This document shows, piece after piece, positions 24,511 through 32,966 of a stretch of DNA of 42,270 bases. The stretch comes from Myxococcota bacterium (GTDB lineage Bacteria; Myxococcota_A; UBA9160; SZUA-336), in assembly GCA_035498015.1 (NCBI GenBank), contig DATKAO010000114.1, positions 1 through 42,270 of the forward strand. Reading direction: 5' to 3'. The stretch's first letter is position 1. Each line of letters opens with the position of its first letter. The translations under genes were made by a program, and so were the position numbers. The notes beneath the pieces were generated by a model that was not told where the DNA came from, ran no database searches, and worked only from the letters and a program-made list of their open reading frames with translations.

Positions 24511-25419
24511 ATGAGCGCTCCCGCCGACTCGCTGCCCGCCAACCTCGAAGACCCGGGGCGCGGGCGTCCCGCCGACGGCGTTCTCGCCCGCAAGCAGCTG
24601 CTGCCCACCTTGATCTACTGGGGCCTGCACGCGCTCGCGCTGCTGGTGGTGGTGACCCCGCCCAGCGCGGGGGTGCTGGCACTCACGGCAGTCACTTTCT
24701 GGGTGCGCCTGCTCGCGATCACCGGCGGCTACCACCGCTACTTCGCGCACCGCGCCTACCGCACGAGCCGCGCGTTCCAGTTCATCCTGGCGCTGATCGG
24801 CACCAGCGCCACGCAGAAGGGCCCGCTGTGGTGGGCCGGCGGTCACCGCCGCCACCACCGCTACTCGGACCAGCCGGGCGACATGCACTCGCCGCGCGAG
24901 GGCTTCTGGTACTCGCACCAGGGCTGGATCCTCGACACGAAGTGGGAGCGCACCGAGCTCGAGAACATCCGCGACTTCGCGCGCTTCCCCGAGCTCGTGT
25001 GGCTGAACCGCTGGCACTTCGTGCCGCCGATCGCGCTCGCCATCCTGTGCACGCTGATCGGCGGCTTCCCGGGCGTGCTCTGGGGCTACGTGTTCTCGAC
25101 GGTCGTCCTCTGGCACACGACCTACACGATCAACTCACTCGCGCACCGCTGGGGCAGCGTGCGCTACCAGACCGGCGACGACAGCCGCAACAACTGGTTC
25201 CTGGCGCTGCTCACCTTGGGTGAGGGCTGGCACAACAACCACCACTGGTTCATGAGCTCCGCGCGCAACGGCTTCTTCTGGTGGGAGGTCGACGTGACCT
25301 ACTACCTGCTGCGCGCGCTGGCCGCCGTCGGGATCGTGTGGGACCTGAAGGAGGTTCCCGAGAACTTCCTGCACCCGACGCCCGAGATGGCAGAGGCGGT
25401 GCCCGCCGCGGAGACGTGA
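24511..25419 (+). CDS. Acyl-CoA/fatty-acid delta-9-type desaturase
   Basis: A 302-residue membrane desaturase with all three di-iron histidine boxes: H-x4-H at 75-80 (HRYFAHR), H-x2-HH at 112-116 (HRRHHRYSD) and H-x2-HH at 241-245 (GWHNNHHWF). Four hydrophobic segments lie in two pairs (near 33-60 and 168-205), as in stearoyl-CoA desaturases. It inserts a cis double bond in a saturated acyl chain using O2 and an electron donor. GGAGG 10 nt upstream sets the ATG. It is coupled through a GTGA overlap to the next gene. It is divergent from an F420-type oxidoreductase gene. Confidence 0.93.
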   Translation: MSAPADSLPANLEDPGRGRPADGVLARKQLLPTLIYWGLHALALLVVVTPPSAGVLALTAVTFWVRLLAITGGYHRYFAHRAYRTSRAFQFILALIGTSATQKGPLWWAGGHRRHHRYSDQPGDMHSPREGFWYSHQGWILDTKWERTELENIRDFARFPELVWLNRWHFVPPIALAILCTLIGGFPGVLWGYVFSTVVLWHTTYTINSLAHRWGSVRYQTGDDSRNNWFLALLTLGEGWHNNHHWFMSSARNGFFWWEVDVTYYLLRALAAVGIVWDLKEVPENFLHPTPEMAEAVPAAET

Positions 25420-25976
25420 GCGCGGGGCTCGTCCGCACGTTCCTGTTCCTCGCCGTCGCGGCGGCCCTGGTCGCGAGCGCCCGTTCGCGCAACGGCTGTA
25501 GCACGTGGACGGGAAGCGACCTGCCCCACGGGCTGTGTCTGATCTCGGTGTCGTCGAGCCCTTGGGTCGCGGACGCGGAGGGCTGGGGAGTGATCACGCC
25601 GGGTATGGGCGTGACTCTGCCCGACGGCTCGAAGCACGAGGTCCATCGCATCGAGAGCTTTTCGCTGGATCGCGGGCTGCTCGTCGAAGTCAGCCTGGTC
25701 GACCACGATCCCTATCAGCCGAAGACGCCGCTGATCCTGCCGCAGCACGCGTTCATCGCGCTCGATCCGGCGAACCGGTCTGCGGGATCCCTGCTTGCCG
25801 TCGCGCTCGACGACTCCGAACGCGCGCACCGCAGCTGGACGACCCCCGCGCAGCGTGCGCGCGTGTTCTCACTGCGGCTCTGCGGCGTGCTGACGGCGGG
25901 CGCTCTGGCGCTCTACAGCGCGCGACGCGCCCGCGCCGCCGCTCGAGTCACTGGACCCGGATCGTCGCCTTCTTGA
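25416..25976 (+). CDS. Two-helix membrane protein, unknown
   Basis: A 186-residue protein with GTG start overlapping the desaturase stop (GTGA at 25416-25419). A membrane helix at the N-terminus ([18 protein letters not shown]) and one near the C-terminus ([20 protein letters not shown]) enclose a ~125-residue extracytoplasmic-looking domain containing two Cys ([20 protein letters not shown]) that could pair. No family is recognised. Translational coupling suggests a role tied to the desaturase, such as a subunit or membrane-lipid sensor, but that is inference. Its last 29 nt overlap the converging cyclophilin gene. Confidence 0.6.
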   Translation: MSAGLVRTFLFLAVAAALVASARSRNGCSTWTGSDLPHGLCLISVSSSPWVADAEGWGVITPGMGVTLPDGSKHEVHRIESFSLDRGLLVEVSLVDHDPYQPKTPLILPQHAFIALDPANRSAGSLLAVALDDSERAHRSWTTPAQRARVFSLRLCGVLTAGALALYSARRARAAARVTGPGSSPS

Positions 25977-26616
25977 TCTCGAGCTTCTCCTTCGTCCGGC
26001 CCGAGGGCGAGCCCGCGGCTTCGAGCGCCTTCAGCGCGTCCTGACCCTTGGTGACCTCGCCGAACACCGTGTGCTTGCCGTTGAGATAGTCGGTCGGCAC
26101 GAAGGTGAGGAAGAACTGGCTGCCGTCGGTGCCCGGGCCGGCGTTCGCCATGGACAGGATGCCCGGCTTGTCGTGCTTGGCGTTGGGTGAGAACTCGCCG
26201 TTGTACTGGTAGCCCGGGCCCCCCATGCCGGTGCCGGTCGGGTCACCGCCCTGCGCCATGAAGCCCGGGATCACGCGGTGGAACACCACGCCGTCGTAGA
26301 AGCCGAGCTTGGTCAGGTAGATCGTGCTGGTCACGTGCATGGGCGCGACGTCGGGCCGCAGCTTGATCTCGATCGTGCCCTTGTTCGTCTCCATGACCCA
26401 GGTGTAGGTCTTCTTGGCGTCGAAGCTCACCGCTTCGGGCTTGGGCACGTGCGACTTCCAGTCGCTCTTCGACTTGTCGACCTTGTTCTTCGCGATCTGG
26501 GCGTCGATCGCGCCGATCGCCGCATCGGAGTCCGCCATCTTCTTCTCCTCCGCGGCGAACGCCGCGCTCTGAAACGCCAGGAAAGCCGCGAGCACCGCGC
26601 CGAAAGCCCGAGTCAT
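25948..26616 (-). CDS. Periplasmic cyclophilin-type peptidyl-prolyl isomerase
   Basis: A 222-residue cyclophilin with a signal peptide ([18 protein letters not shown]). Active-site blocks: [20 protein letters not shown] (catalytic Arg and the F-x-x-Q pair), [20 protein letters not shown] and [11 protein letters not shown] charged, Lys-rich ~50-residue segment lies between the signal and the domain ([20 protein letters not shown]). It catalyses proline cis/trans isomerisation during folding of exported proteins. GGGAGGGACC precedes the ATG. Length of the catalytic domain is normal for bacterial single-domain cyclophilins. Confidence 0.92.
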   Translation of the reverse strand: MTRAFGAVLAAFLAFQSAAFAAEEKKMADSDAAIGAIDAQIAKNKVDKSKSDWKSHVPKPEAVSFDAKKTYTWVMETNKGTIEIKLRPDVAPMHVTSTIYLTKLGFYDGVVFHRVIPGFMAQGGDPTGTGMGGPGYQYNGEFSPNAKHDKPGILSMANAGPGTDGSQFFLTFVPTDYLNGKHTVFGEVTKGQDALKALEAAGSPSGRTKEKLEIKKATIRVQ

Positions 26617-26706
26617 GGTCCCTCCCCCACCGGGCCACGCGCCCGGATGGCGCGCAATGATGCCCCGAGATTGCGCGCGCGCCAGGGAGGCCGCGCGCGG
26701 AGTGAC

Positions 26707-27864
26707 TCAGCCGCAGTCCAGCCCGAGGTTGCGGGCGATGATGCGCTTCATGATCTCGTTCGTACCGGCGTAGATCGACTGCACGGCTGCGTCGGCGAAG
26801 TCGGTCGAGATCGGGTACTCACGCATGAAGCCGTAGCCGCCGTGGAGCTGCAGACACTCGGCGGTGAGCCGCTTCTGCAGGTCGGTGGTCCACCACTTCG
26901 CCATCGAGACCTCGGTCACGATCGACTCCTTGCGCACGTGCGCGGCGAGCAGCTTGTCGGTGAAGGCCTGGCCGACCTCGACCTCGGTCGCGAGCTCCGC
27001 CAGCCGGAACTGGGTGTTCTGGAAGGCCGCGATCGGCTGGCCGAAGGCGCGGCGCGACTTCACGTACTCGAGCGTGTCCTCGAGCGCGCGCCGGCACGAG
27101 GCCATCGACGCCACCGCGATCGACAGCCGCTCCTGCTGCAGGTTCTGCATGAGCTGCTTGAAGCCGCGGCCCTCGGCGCCGCCGAGCAGCGCGTCGGCGG
27201 GCACGCGGCAGTCCTGGAAGAACAGCTCGCTCGTGTCCTGCCCGCGCAGGCCGAGCTTGTCGAGCTTGCGCCCGCGCACGAAGCCGGGCGCCGTGGCCTC
27301 GACCAGGAGCAGGCTGATCCCGCGGTGCGGCGGGTCGGCGCTCGGGTCGGTCTTCGCGACCACGATGAACAGGTCGCCGATCTGGCCGTTCGAGATGAAG
27401 GTCTTCGAGCCGTTCAGCACGTAGTGATTGCCGTCGCGGATCGCCGTGGTCTGCACGTTCGCGAGATCGGAGCCGGTGCCGGGCTCGGTCATGGCGATGC
27501 CGAGCAGCACGTCGCCCGAGATCGCGCCGGGCAGATACTTCTCCTTCTGTGACTCGCTGCCGAACTCGGTCAGGTACGGCATGCAGATGTCGGAGTGCAG
27601 CGACATCATCAGGCCGTGGGCGCGCAGGTAGGCGATCTCCTCCATGACGATCGCGTCGTACAGGAAGTCGGCGCCCGCACCGCCGTACTTCTCGGGCGCG
27701 TTGGCGCCGAGGAAGCCCTCCTCGCCCATGCGCTTCCAGGTGGCGCGGTCGCTCATGCCCTTCTCGTTCCAGCCCGCGATCTTGGGCTCGATCTCGGCGG
27801 CCGCGAAGCGCTTGAATTGCGCCCGGAACAGCTCGTGCTCGTCGCTGAAGATGTCGCGCTTCAT
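26707..27864 (-). CDS. Acyl-CoA dehydrogenase
   Basis: A 385-residue FAD-dependent acyl-CoA dehydrogenase. FAD/substrate segments: GIAMTEPGTGSDLANVQTTA (residues 122-141) and YVLNGSKTFISNG. The C-terminal block is IYAGTNEIMKRIIARNLGL; the position holding the catalytic Glu in short/medium-chain enzymes is Ala (YAGT). Glu245 in NLQQERLSIA, as in isovaleryl/long-chain types, is the likely base. The start has GGAGG 8 nt upstream. It oxidises an acyl-CoA to the 2-enoyl-CoA and passes electrons to ETF. Its chain-length preference is unknown, though a branched or bulky substrate is plausible. Confidence 0.93.
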   Translation of the reverse strand: MKRDIFSDEHELFRAQFKRFAAAEIEPKIAGWNEKGMSDRATWKRMGEEGFLGANAPEKYGGAGADFLYDAIVMEEIAYLRAHGLMMSLHSDICMPYLTEFGSESQKEKYLPGAISGDVLLGIAMTEPGTGSDLANVQTTAIRDGNHYVLNGSKTFISNGQIGDLFIVVAKTDPSADPPHRGISLLLVEATAPGFVRGRKLDKLGLRGQDTSELFFQDCRVPADALLGGAEGRGFKQLMQNLQQERLSIAVASMASCRRALEDTLEYVKSRRAFGQPIAAFQNTQFRLAELATEVEVGQAFTDKLLAAHVRKESIVTEVSMAKWWTTDLQKRLTAECLQLHGGYGFMREYPISTDFADAAVQSIYAGTNEIMKRIIARNLGLDCG

Positions 27865-27993
27865 GGGGGGCCTCCTCGCTCGAGCGCATTCTGTTGACTC
27901 GCGCGCCGGACCGCCAGTGCCCCTGGCGCAAAGCCTGCGCGAATTGGCGCCCGGGCCGCTCGTCGCCGCGGCCGGGACCTGCGAAACCCAGGC

Positions 27994-28392
27994 ATGCGCA
28001 GGCGAACGGCAAGCTGGCTCGTGCTCGGGAGCCTTGGGCTCCTCGCCGCCCCGGGCTGCTACCACGTGCGCAAATGGTTCGCGCCGCGCGCCGCCGAGTC
28101 ACTGGCGCCGCGCGTCTACTCGGAGCGCTGCAGCACCTGCCACGGCGCGACCGGCCGCGGCGACGGGCCCGCGGGCCAGTCACTCGCGCCGCGGGCGCGT
28201 GACTTCACCGACGCGCGCTGGCAGCGCGCGACCTCCGACGACCAGATCCGCGCCACGATCCAGGGCGGCGGCGCGGCGCGCGGCCTGTCGCCGCTCATGC
28301 CCGCGCAGCCGGACCTGGGCGAGCGCGAGCTCGAAGAGCTCCTGACTTACATCCGTCAGGTCGGCACGCGCTCGGCGGGCGGGTCGCTGTAG
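27994..28392 (+). CDS. Small membrane-anchored cytochrome c
   Basis: A 132-residue class I c-type cytochrome. The heme motif CSTCH is at residues 46-50, with a probable Met102 axial ligand in LSPLMPAQ. The N-terminus (TASWLVLGSLGLLAAPGC) is either a signal anchor or a weak lipobox with Cys22. The terminal helix ELEELLTYIRQVG is typical. It would carry electrons in the periplasm. It converges on and overlaps the Rieske oxygenase gene by 37 nt, so their 3' ends are antisense to each other. A 129-nt gap upstream shows no clear promoter. Confidence 0.85.
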   Translation: MRRRTASWLVLGSLGLLAAPGCYHVRKWFAPRAAESLAPRVYSERCSTCHGATGRGDGPAGQSLAPRARDFTDARWQRATSDDQIRATIQGGGAARGLSPLMPAQPDLGERELEELLTYIRQVGTRSAGGSL

Positions 28393-29312
28393 AACTGCCG
28401 GTACCAGCGGCGGAAGCGGCCGAAGTCCTTCTCGGGCTCCGCGAGCAGCGGCCGTTCGCGGTAGATCTTGTTGGACCAGATGGGAATGTCGAGGTTGTAG
28501 TCGTTGACGTAGAACTCGAAGAAGCCCTTCACGATCGCCGGGTCACAGCGCTTGTGCGCGTAGTAGCGGTGCATGATGTGCAGGTGCTCGGGGCCGACCG
28601 GCGTGAGCGCGTTCACCGCGATGCCGTCCATCTGGCCCTTGAAGCGCGTGTACAGGAAGCCCGGCCCCGAGTTGAACGAGTCGACGTCGGTCGTGACCGA
28701 AGCCGTCTTGGCCTGATCGTCGGCCTCGGTGTCGACGTCGATCTTCAGCCGGTAATACGGGCCGTCGGGCTCCCAGTGAATCGCCTTGCACTTCCAGCCG
28801 TGCAGCGTGGCGAAGTGAGCGAAGTCGACCCCGTTCTCCATGATCTCCTGCGGGTGACTCTGGATGGTCCACTCGTGAGTCCGGTGGAGCTCGTAGTTCG
28901 GGTCGAGGATCTCGGGCACGACCTCGGGCTGCCACTCGGGCTCCTTGCCCTCGAGGTGGTGCCAGACGAGGATCATGCCGTTGCACTCGATCGCCGGGTA
29001 GGTCTCGAGGCGCGCCTGCGCAGGGATGCGCTTGGCGTAGGGGATCTCGACGCAGCGTCCCTCGCCCTCGAAGCGCCAGCCGTGGAACGGACACCGAAGA
29101 GTGTTGCCCTCGACCTTGCCGCCCTTGCCCAGGTGCGCGCCCAGGTGCGGGCAGTAGGCATCGGCCGCGCGCACGCGGCCGTCCTCGCCGCGGAAGATCA
29201 CCAGGTCGCGGCCGAGGTAGTGCACGGCCTTCACCTGCCCGCGCGCGAGCGAGTCGGAGTGCGCGACGGCGAACCAGCCGTTGGGGTACGGAGGAAGCGG
29301 GATCCGGGCCAT
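28356..29312 (-). CDS. Rieske non-heme iron oxygenase (KshA-like)
   Basis: A 318-residue oxygenase component. The Rieske [2Fe-2S] ligands are Cys54, His56, Cys74 and His77 (YCPHLGAHLG; LRCPFHGWRF). The mononuclear iron region is ENGVDFAHFATLHGW, with His166 and His171 as ligands and Asp163 as the bridging residue. Size, single-subunit form and motif spacing resemble KshA 3-ketosteroid 9-alpha-hydroxylase and related terpenoid/steroid Rieske oxygenases, rather than two-subunit ring dioxygenases. It needs a reductase; none is adjacent. The gap to the divergent EthD/SDR genes holds a KstR-type palindrome. Substrate assignment is inference. Confidence 0.9.
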   Translation of the reverse strand: MARIPLPPYPNGWFAVAHSDSLARGQVKAVHYLGRDLVIFRGEDGRVRAADAYCPHLGAHLGKGGKVEGNTLRCPFHGWRFEGEGRCVEIPYAKRIPAQARLETYPAIECNGMILVWHHLEGKEPEWQPEVVPEILDPNYELHRTHEWTIQSHPQEIMENGVDFAHFATLHGWKCKAIHWEPDGPYYRLKIDVDTEADDQAKTASVTTDVDSFNSGPGFLYTRFKGQMDGIAVNALTPVGPEHLHIMHRYYAHKRCDPAIVKGFFEFYVNDYNLDIPIWSNKIYRERPLLAEPEKDFGRFRRWYRQFYSDPPAERVPT

Positions 29313-29345
29313 GAAGGGACCTCCCGTGGGCGCGACCGGCAAAAC

Positions 29346-29359
29346 TATAACACGTTGCA
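29346..29359. promoter_or_regulatory. KstR-type TetR-family operator
   Basis: TATAACACGTTGCA is an exact match to TNNAACNNGTTNNA, the 14-bp palindrome recognised by the steroid-catabolism repressor KstR of Actinobacteria. It lies in the 81-nt gap between the divergent Rieske and EthD-like genes. It sits in a short AT-rich patch (AAAACTATAAC) that could hold the promoter itself. Confidence 0.55.
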
Positions 29360-29393
29360 TTTTCGTGCGGCCGAGAATCAGAATGGCGCCGCG

Positions 29394-30086
29394 ATGGAGA
29401 AGCTGGTCTACCTGTTGTGGCGCGATCCGGCCCTGGGCGAGGCCGCCTTCGCGGAGCGGCTCGAGAAGGGCGTCGGCCCGAAGCTGTGCGACGCCGGCGC
29501 GAAGTCGGTCGCCACGAGCTTCGCGCGGGCCAACGCCGACCTCGGCGGCAGCGTGCCGATCCGCGAGACGGGCACGGAGTTCCACGGCCTGGTCTCGTTC
29601 TGGCTGCCCTGCGTCGACGACCGCCCGGCCTATGAGGCGATCCTGCGCGACGCGGCGCCGCGCAGCGCGGGCTATCTGGTGACCGAGTCCGTGCCGCGCG
29701 ACTTCGACCGCCGCACCTGGCCCAACGGCGTGCGCAGCCCCGGCTACAAGATGATCACGGTGTTCGAGCAGCCGGCGCGAGTCACACGCGAGGAGTTCAT
29801 CGAGCGCTGGCACGGCTCGCACACGCCGCTGTCGCTCGAGATCCACCCCATGTGGCGCTACGTGCGCAACGTGGTGGCGCGGCCACTCACTCCCGGCGCG
29901 CCGAACTACGCGGGCATCGTGGAGGAGCACTTCCGCGAGCTCGAGGACCTGACCGACCCCGCGCGCTTCTACGGCGGCAAGGAGAAGCTCGCGGTGAACA
30001 TCCGCCGCGTGCTCGACGACGTGCGCACGTTCCTCGATCTGGAGCGCGTGGTCTCGGTGGTCGCGACCGAGACCATCCTCTCCTAG
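29394..30086 (+). CDS. EthD-domain (dimeric alpha/beta barrel) protein
   Basis: A 230-residue protein made of two ferredoxin-like repeats. The first is MEKLVYLLWRDPALGEAAFA and on; the second is KMITVFEQPARVTREEFIER followed by WHGSHTPLS, the W-x-x-x-H-x-P pattern of EthD/REDY-like domains. Such proteins occur in degradation gene sets for ethers, steroids and aromatics, usually without a proven activity. It is 8 nt upstream of the SDR gene and divergent from the Rieske oxygenase gene, so the three probably form one locus under a shared operator. Confidence 0.8.
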   Translation: MEKLVYLLWRDPALGEAAFAERLEKGVGPKLCDAGAKSVATSFARANADLGGSVPIRETGTEFHGLVSFWLPCVDDRPAYEAILRDAAPRSAGYLVTESVPRDFDRRTWPNGVRSPGYKMITVFEQPARVTREEFIERWHGSHTPLSLEIHPMWRYVRNVVARPLTPGAPNYAGIVEEHFRELEDLTDPARFYGGKEKLAVNIRRVLDDVRTFLDLERVVSVVATETILS

Positions 30087-30094
30087 GAGCCTCG

Positions 30095-30874
30095 ATGCTG
30101 CTCGAGAACAAGGTCGCGGTCGTCTCGGGCATCGGCCCGGGCCTGGGGCGCGACATCGCGCTGGCCTTCGCGCGCGAGGGCGCGCAGCTCGCGTTGGGCG
30201 CGCGCAGCTCCGACTACCTGGAGTCAGTGGCGAAGGAGGTGCGCGCGCTGGGCGTGCGCGCGATCGCGCTGCCGACCGACATCACGAACCTGGCGGACTG
30301 CGCCCGGCTGGTCGGCCAGGCCGAGGAGGAGCTCGGCGGCGTCGACGTGCTGGTGAACAACGCCTACCACCCGGGCACGTACCAGCTGTTCGAGTCGGCC
30401 GACCTCGAGCTGTGGCGCGCGCCCATCGAGGTGAACCTGCTCGGCTCGCTGCGACTCACTCAAGAGGCGGTGCCGCGGCTCAAGAAGCGCGGCGGCGGCT
30501 CGATCGTGTTCGTGAACTCGATGATCGTGCGCGAGGTGCTGCCCACCATGGCGAGCTACGCGGCGTCGAAAGGGGCCTTGCTGGCGGCGGCGCAGGGCCT
30601 GGCGCGCGAGCTCGGCCCGCACAAGATCCGCGTGAATTCGGTGCTGCCGGGCTACATCTGGGGCGCCACGCTCGAAGGCTACTTCAAGGCGCAGGCCGCC
30701 GCGCGCGGAGTGACTCCCGAGGCCGTGTACCGCGAGGTCGCGTCCAAGATCGCGCTCGGGAAGATCCCCAGCTCGGAGGAGATCGTGGGCGCGGTGGTGT
30801 TCTTCGCCAGCGACCTGTCGCGCGCGGTCACCGGCCAGACGCTCGACGTGAACGGCGGCCAGGTGATGGCCTGA
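30095..30874 (+). CDS. Short-chain dehydrogenase/reductase
   Basis: A 259-residue classical SDR. The cofactor loop is VAVVSGIGPGLGRDIALAFA (G-x3-G-x-G with Ser for the usual Thr before it); NNA is present in VLVNNAYHP; the catalytic Ser is in VFVNSMIV; Tyr and Lys are in YAASK. The Arg in GARSSDYL after the second strand hints at NADP(H). C-terminal VTGQTLDVNGGQVMA is the standard SDR ending. It interconverts an alcohol and a ketone. TAGGAGCC upstream is the ribosome site, overlapping the stop of the EthD gene. Operon context suggests a steroid- or terpenoid-like substrate (inference). Confidence 0.92.
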   Translation: MLLENKVAVVSGIGPGLGRDIALAFAREGAQLALGARSSDYLESVAKEVRALGVRAIALPTDITNLADCARLVGQAEEELGGVDVLVNNAYHPGTYQLFESADLELWRAPIEVNLLGSLRLTQEAVPRLKKRGGGSIVFVNSMIVREVLPTMASYAASKGALLAAAQGLARELGPHKIRVNSVLPGYIWGATLEGYFKAQAAARGVTPEAVYREVASKIALGKIPSSEEIVGAVVFFASDLSRAVTGQTLDVNGGQVMA

Positions 30875-30875
30875 G

Positions 30876-31982
30876 TCAGGGCCGGGCGGCCAGCCAGAGC
30901 GCGAGCTCCGGGTCGGCCGGGAACAGCTCGAGCCGGCGCGCCGCGAAGTCCGGCCGCGCGACGCCCAGCGCGAACGCCCCTGCCCCGTCGAGCCAGCCGG
31001 CCCGGCGCGCCCGGGCGAGCAGACCCAGGGCGCTCGTCCCGGCCGTGAAGCGCGCGTTCCACTCGACCACCGCACGCAGGCGCTCGCGCCCGTCTGCGGC
31101 CCGGTAGGTGAAGGCGTCGAGGCCACACGGTCCGGTGTAGCCCCGAGCGGCGGCGGCGCGCGCGAGCACGGCCGCGGCGGCGCGCAGCTCGGCGTCCCAG
31201 GGGCTGCCGGAGTGGATCGAGCCGTCGGCTCGGATCACGCCGCAGTGACCCAGCGGCACGCCCGCCGGAGTCAGGACCTGGCCCAGGGTCCCGAGCACCC
31301 GTTGGTCGCCGGGACCGTTGATCCAGAGCTGCGCCGACAGGTCCGCAGTGCGCTCGAGCCACGGCTCCACCACGCAGCCGGCGCGCTCGCGGAAGCGCGG
31401 CAGGTTGCCGCGCAGCGACTCGGGGTCGAGCCGGCCGTCGCGGCCGGTGAGCCGCCCGCGGCCGCTCGTGCCCAGGCGCGGCTTCAGCACGAACTCCTCG
31501 CGCAGCTCGGCGGGCCAGCGTTCGACCTCGGCCTCGATCCGACACCGGACGGTGTCGGCGGCGCCGAGCTCCTCGGGCCCGAGCGCGAACGCGGTCTCGC
31601 CGATCTCGGCGGGCAGCAGGCCCGCGGCGCGCGCGACCTCGAGCGCGAAGGCCTTGTCGTGCACCGCCGCCACCACCCCGGGCGGCGCGGCCGCGAGGGG
31701 CACGCGCGCGTGCCGGGCCGCCGCCTCGGCCTCGGGCGTGGAGAGCCAGGGCACGAGACCGGGCGACTCACACGTCTCCAGGGCCGCCCGCTGCGCATCG
31801 CGCTCGAGCGCACTCGCGAGCTCGGCACGCGCGGCCAGGCCATCGGCGCGCGGCGCGTCGGCCGGGAACAGCGCGGCCCACAGCCAGGCGGCCGCGCGCA
31901 CGCGCGGGTGCGCGGCCATGCGCCGCCAGCCGTCGCCCTCCTCGGCTCCGAGGTTGGCGAACAAGAGCGGCGAGTCACTCAT
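30876..31982 (-). CDS. ATP-grasp-fold protein, partner of DUF455 gene
   Basis: A 368-residue protein with an ATP-grasp C-terminal half. Lys167 with the glycine-rich loop (FVLKPRLGTSGRGRL) would bind ATP; VEPWLERTADLSAQLWI is the next strand pair; Asp289 (GLDAF) and Glu307/Asn309 (VEWNARF) are the expected Mg ligands. HDKAFALEVARAAGLLP near residue 108 is a typical pre-grasp helix. The N-terminal ~100 residues are unrecognised. Family members ligate a carboxylate to an amine or thiol via acyl phosphate. It follows the DUF455 ferritin-like gene by 31 nt on the same strand and converges on the SDR gene with one spare base. Confidence 0.72.
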   Translation of the reverse strand: MSDSPLLFANLGAEEGDGWRRMAAHPRVRAAAWLWAALFPADAPRADGLAARAELASALERDAQRAALETCESPGLVPWLSTPEAEAAARHARVPLAAAPPGVVAAVHDKAFALEVARAAGLLPAEIGETAFALGPEELGAADTVRCRIEAEVERWPAELREEFVLKPRLGTSGRGRLTGRDGRLDPESLRGNLPRFRERAGCVVEPWLERTADLSAQLWINGPGDQRVLGTLGQVLTPAGVPLGHCGVIRADGSIHSGSPWDAELRAAAAVLARAAAARGYTGPCGLDAFTYRAADGRERLRAVVEWNARFTAGTSALGLLARARRAGWLDGAGAFALGVARPDFAARRLELFPADPELALWLAARP

Positions 31983-32013
31983 GATGCAGCTCCGACGAGC
32001 ACCGCGGGCACCC

Positions 32014-32868
32014 CTACCGACGGCTCTGCCTGCGCGGCCGGCTCTCTTGAGTCGCGCGCGCGTCGCGCACGTGGGCGATCATGGCCTCGGAGAGTCCCGC
32101 CTCGCGCCGCGCTGCGGCATCGAAGCGCCGGCCCTTGGCGCGCGACGCCTCGAGCGGAAACGGCACCGACGCGCTGTAGGCCTGCACGTCGCTCTCGCCC
32201 GCGGGCGCGAGCCGGGCGAGCCAGCGTACGGCGAGCGCCACGTGGCGGCACTCGTCGCGGTGCACGGCCTCCGACACGGCCGCGCTCGCCTCGTCGCCCG
32301 CGCGCCGGAAGCCCTCGGCGTAGAGCGCGGTGAAGTCGAGGTTCGCCTGCTCCAAGGTGAGTCCCATGGCGGCCAGGAAGGCGGCCGGGCCGCGCGCGTG
32401 GGCGTGGATCGCCGGGGCGTGCTTCCAGAAGTAGTCCGAGAGCGGCTCGTCGGCGAGACCTTCTCCGTACGCGTAGAGGCGCTCGAGATACATGCGGCAG
32501 TGTCTCTGCTCGTCCGCGAGCGCGGCCGCCCAGCCGCGCCGCAGGTCCGGGGGCGCGTCGGGCCAGCGCAGCAGCGCCCAGGCGAAGAGCTCCACGGCCA
32601 TGAGCTCGTGGTGGGCGAAGCGCCGGAGACAGGCCGCTCGGGCCCGCGGGTCGCCGAGCTCGGCCGGGCGCGGCAGGCGGGCGGCGCCGCCGCGCATCTC
32701 GAGCTCGGGCGCGCGCGCCGGCCGGGGCACGTACAGCGGCTCGCCGGGCGTGGCGTCGGGCAGCGCCGAGCCGTCGGGCGCGAGCGGCGGCGCGAGCTTC
32801 CGCGCGAGGTCCCCTGCCTGGAGGATCTCGAGGCAATGGTTGCGCAGCTCACGGGCCGGGGCAGTCAT
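32014..32868 (-). CDS. DUF455 ferritin-like di-iron protein
   Basis: A 284-residue protein of the DUF455 ferritin-like family. Carboxylate/histidine metal ligands are visible in four helices: Glu88 (RFAHHELMAVELFAWALL), Glu120 with His123 (ADEQRHCRMYLERL), an acidic pair near 173-178 (TLEQANLDFTALYAEGF), and Glu206 with His209 (HRDECRHVALAVRWL). That gives two E-x2-H motifs, as in di-iron oxygenases such as MiaE-like enzymes. No membrane segment or signal. A TAGTCT box lies 8 nt before the ATG. It heads a two-gene unit with the ATP-grasp gene and is divergent from the diadenylate cyclase gene. The reaction is unknown. Confidence 0.8.
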   Translation of the reverse strand: MTAPARELRNHCLEILQAGDLARKLAPPLAPDGSALPDATPGEPLYVPRPARAPELEMRGGAARLPRPAELGDPRARAACLRRFAHHELMAVELFAWALLRWPDAPPDLRRGWAAALADEQRHCRMYLERLYAYGEGLADEPLSDYFWKHAPAIHAHARGPAAFLAAMGLTLEQANLDFTALYAEGFRRAGDEASAAVSEAVHRDECRHVALAVRWLARLAPAGESDVQAYSASVPFPLEASRAKGRRFDAAARREAGLSEAMIAHVRDARATQESRPRRQSRR

Positions 32869-32876
32869 TCGGGTCG

Positions 32877-32882
32877 AGACTA
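32877..32882 (-). promoter_or_regulatory. Putative -10 box (TAGTCT) of DUF455 gene
   Basis: On the minus strand TAGTCT is followed by CGACCCGA (8 nt) and the ATG at 32868, with no Shine-Dalgarno sequence. Confidence 0.4.
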
Positions 32883-32966
32883 CAGCTCGCGCCCACGATT
32901 CGGTAACGTCGCCCTACCCCTCGAGCTTCATTTCATCCGCTCTCGTTTCACCTGGCGGGAGGTTCG

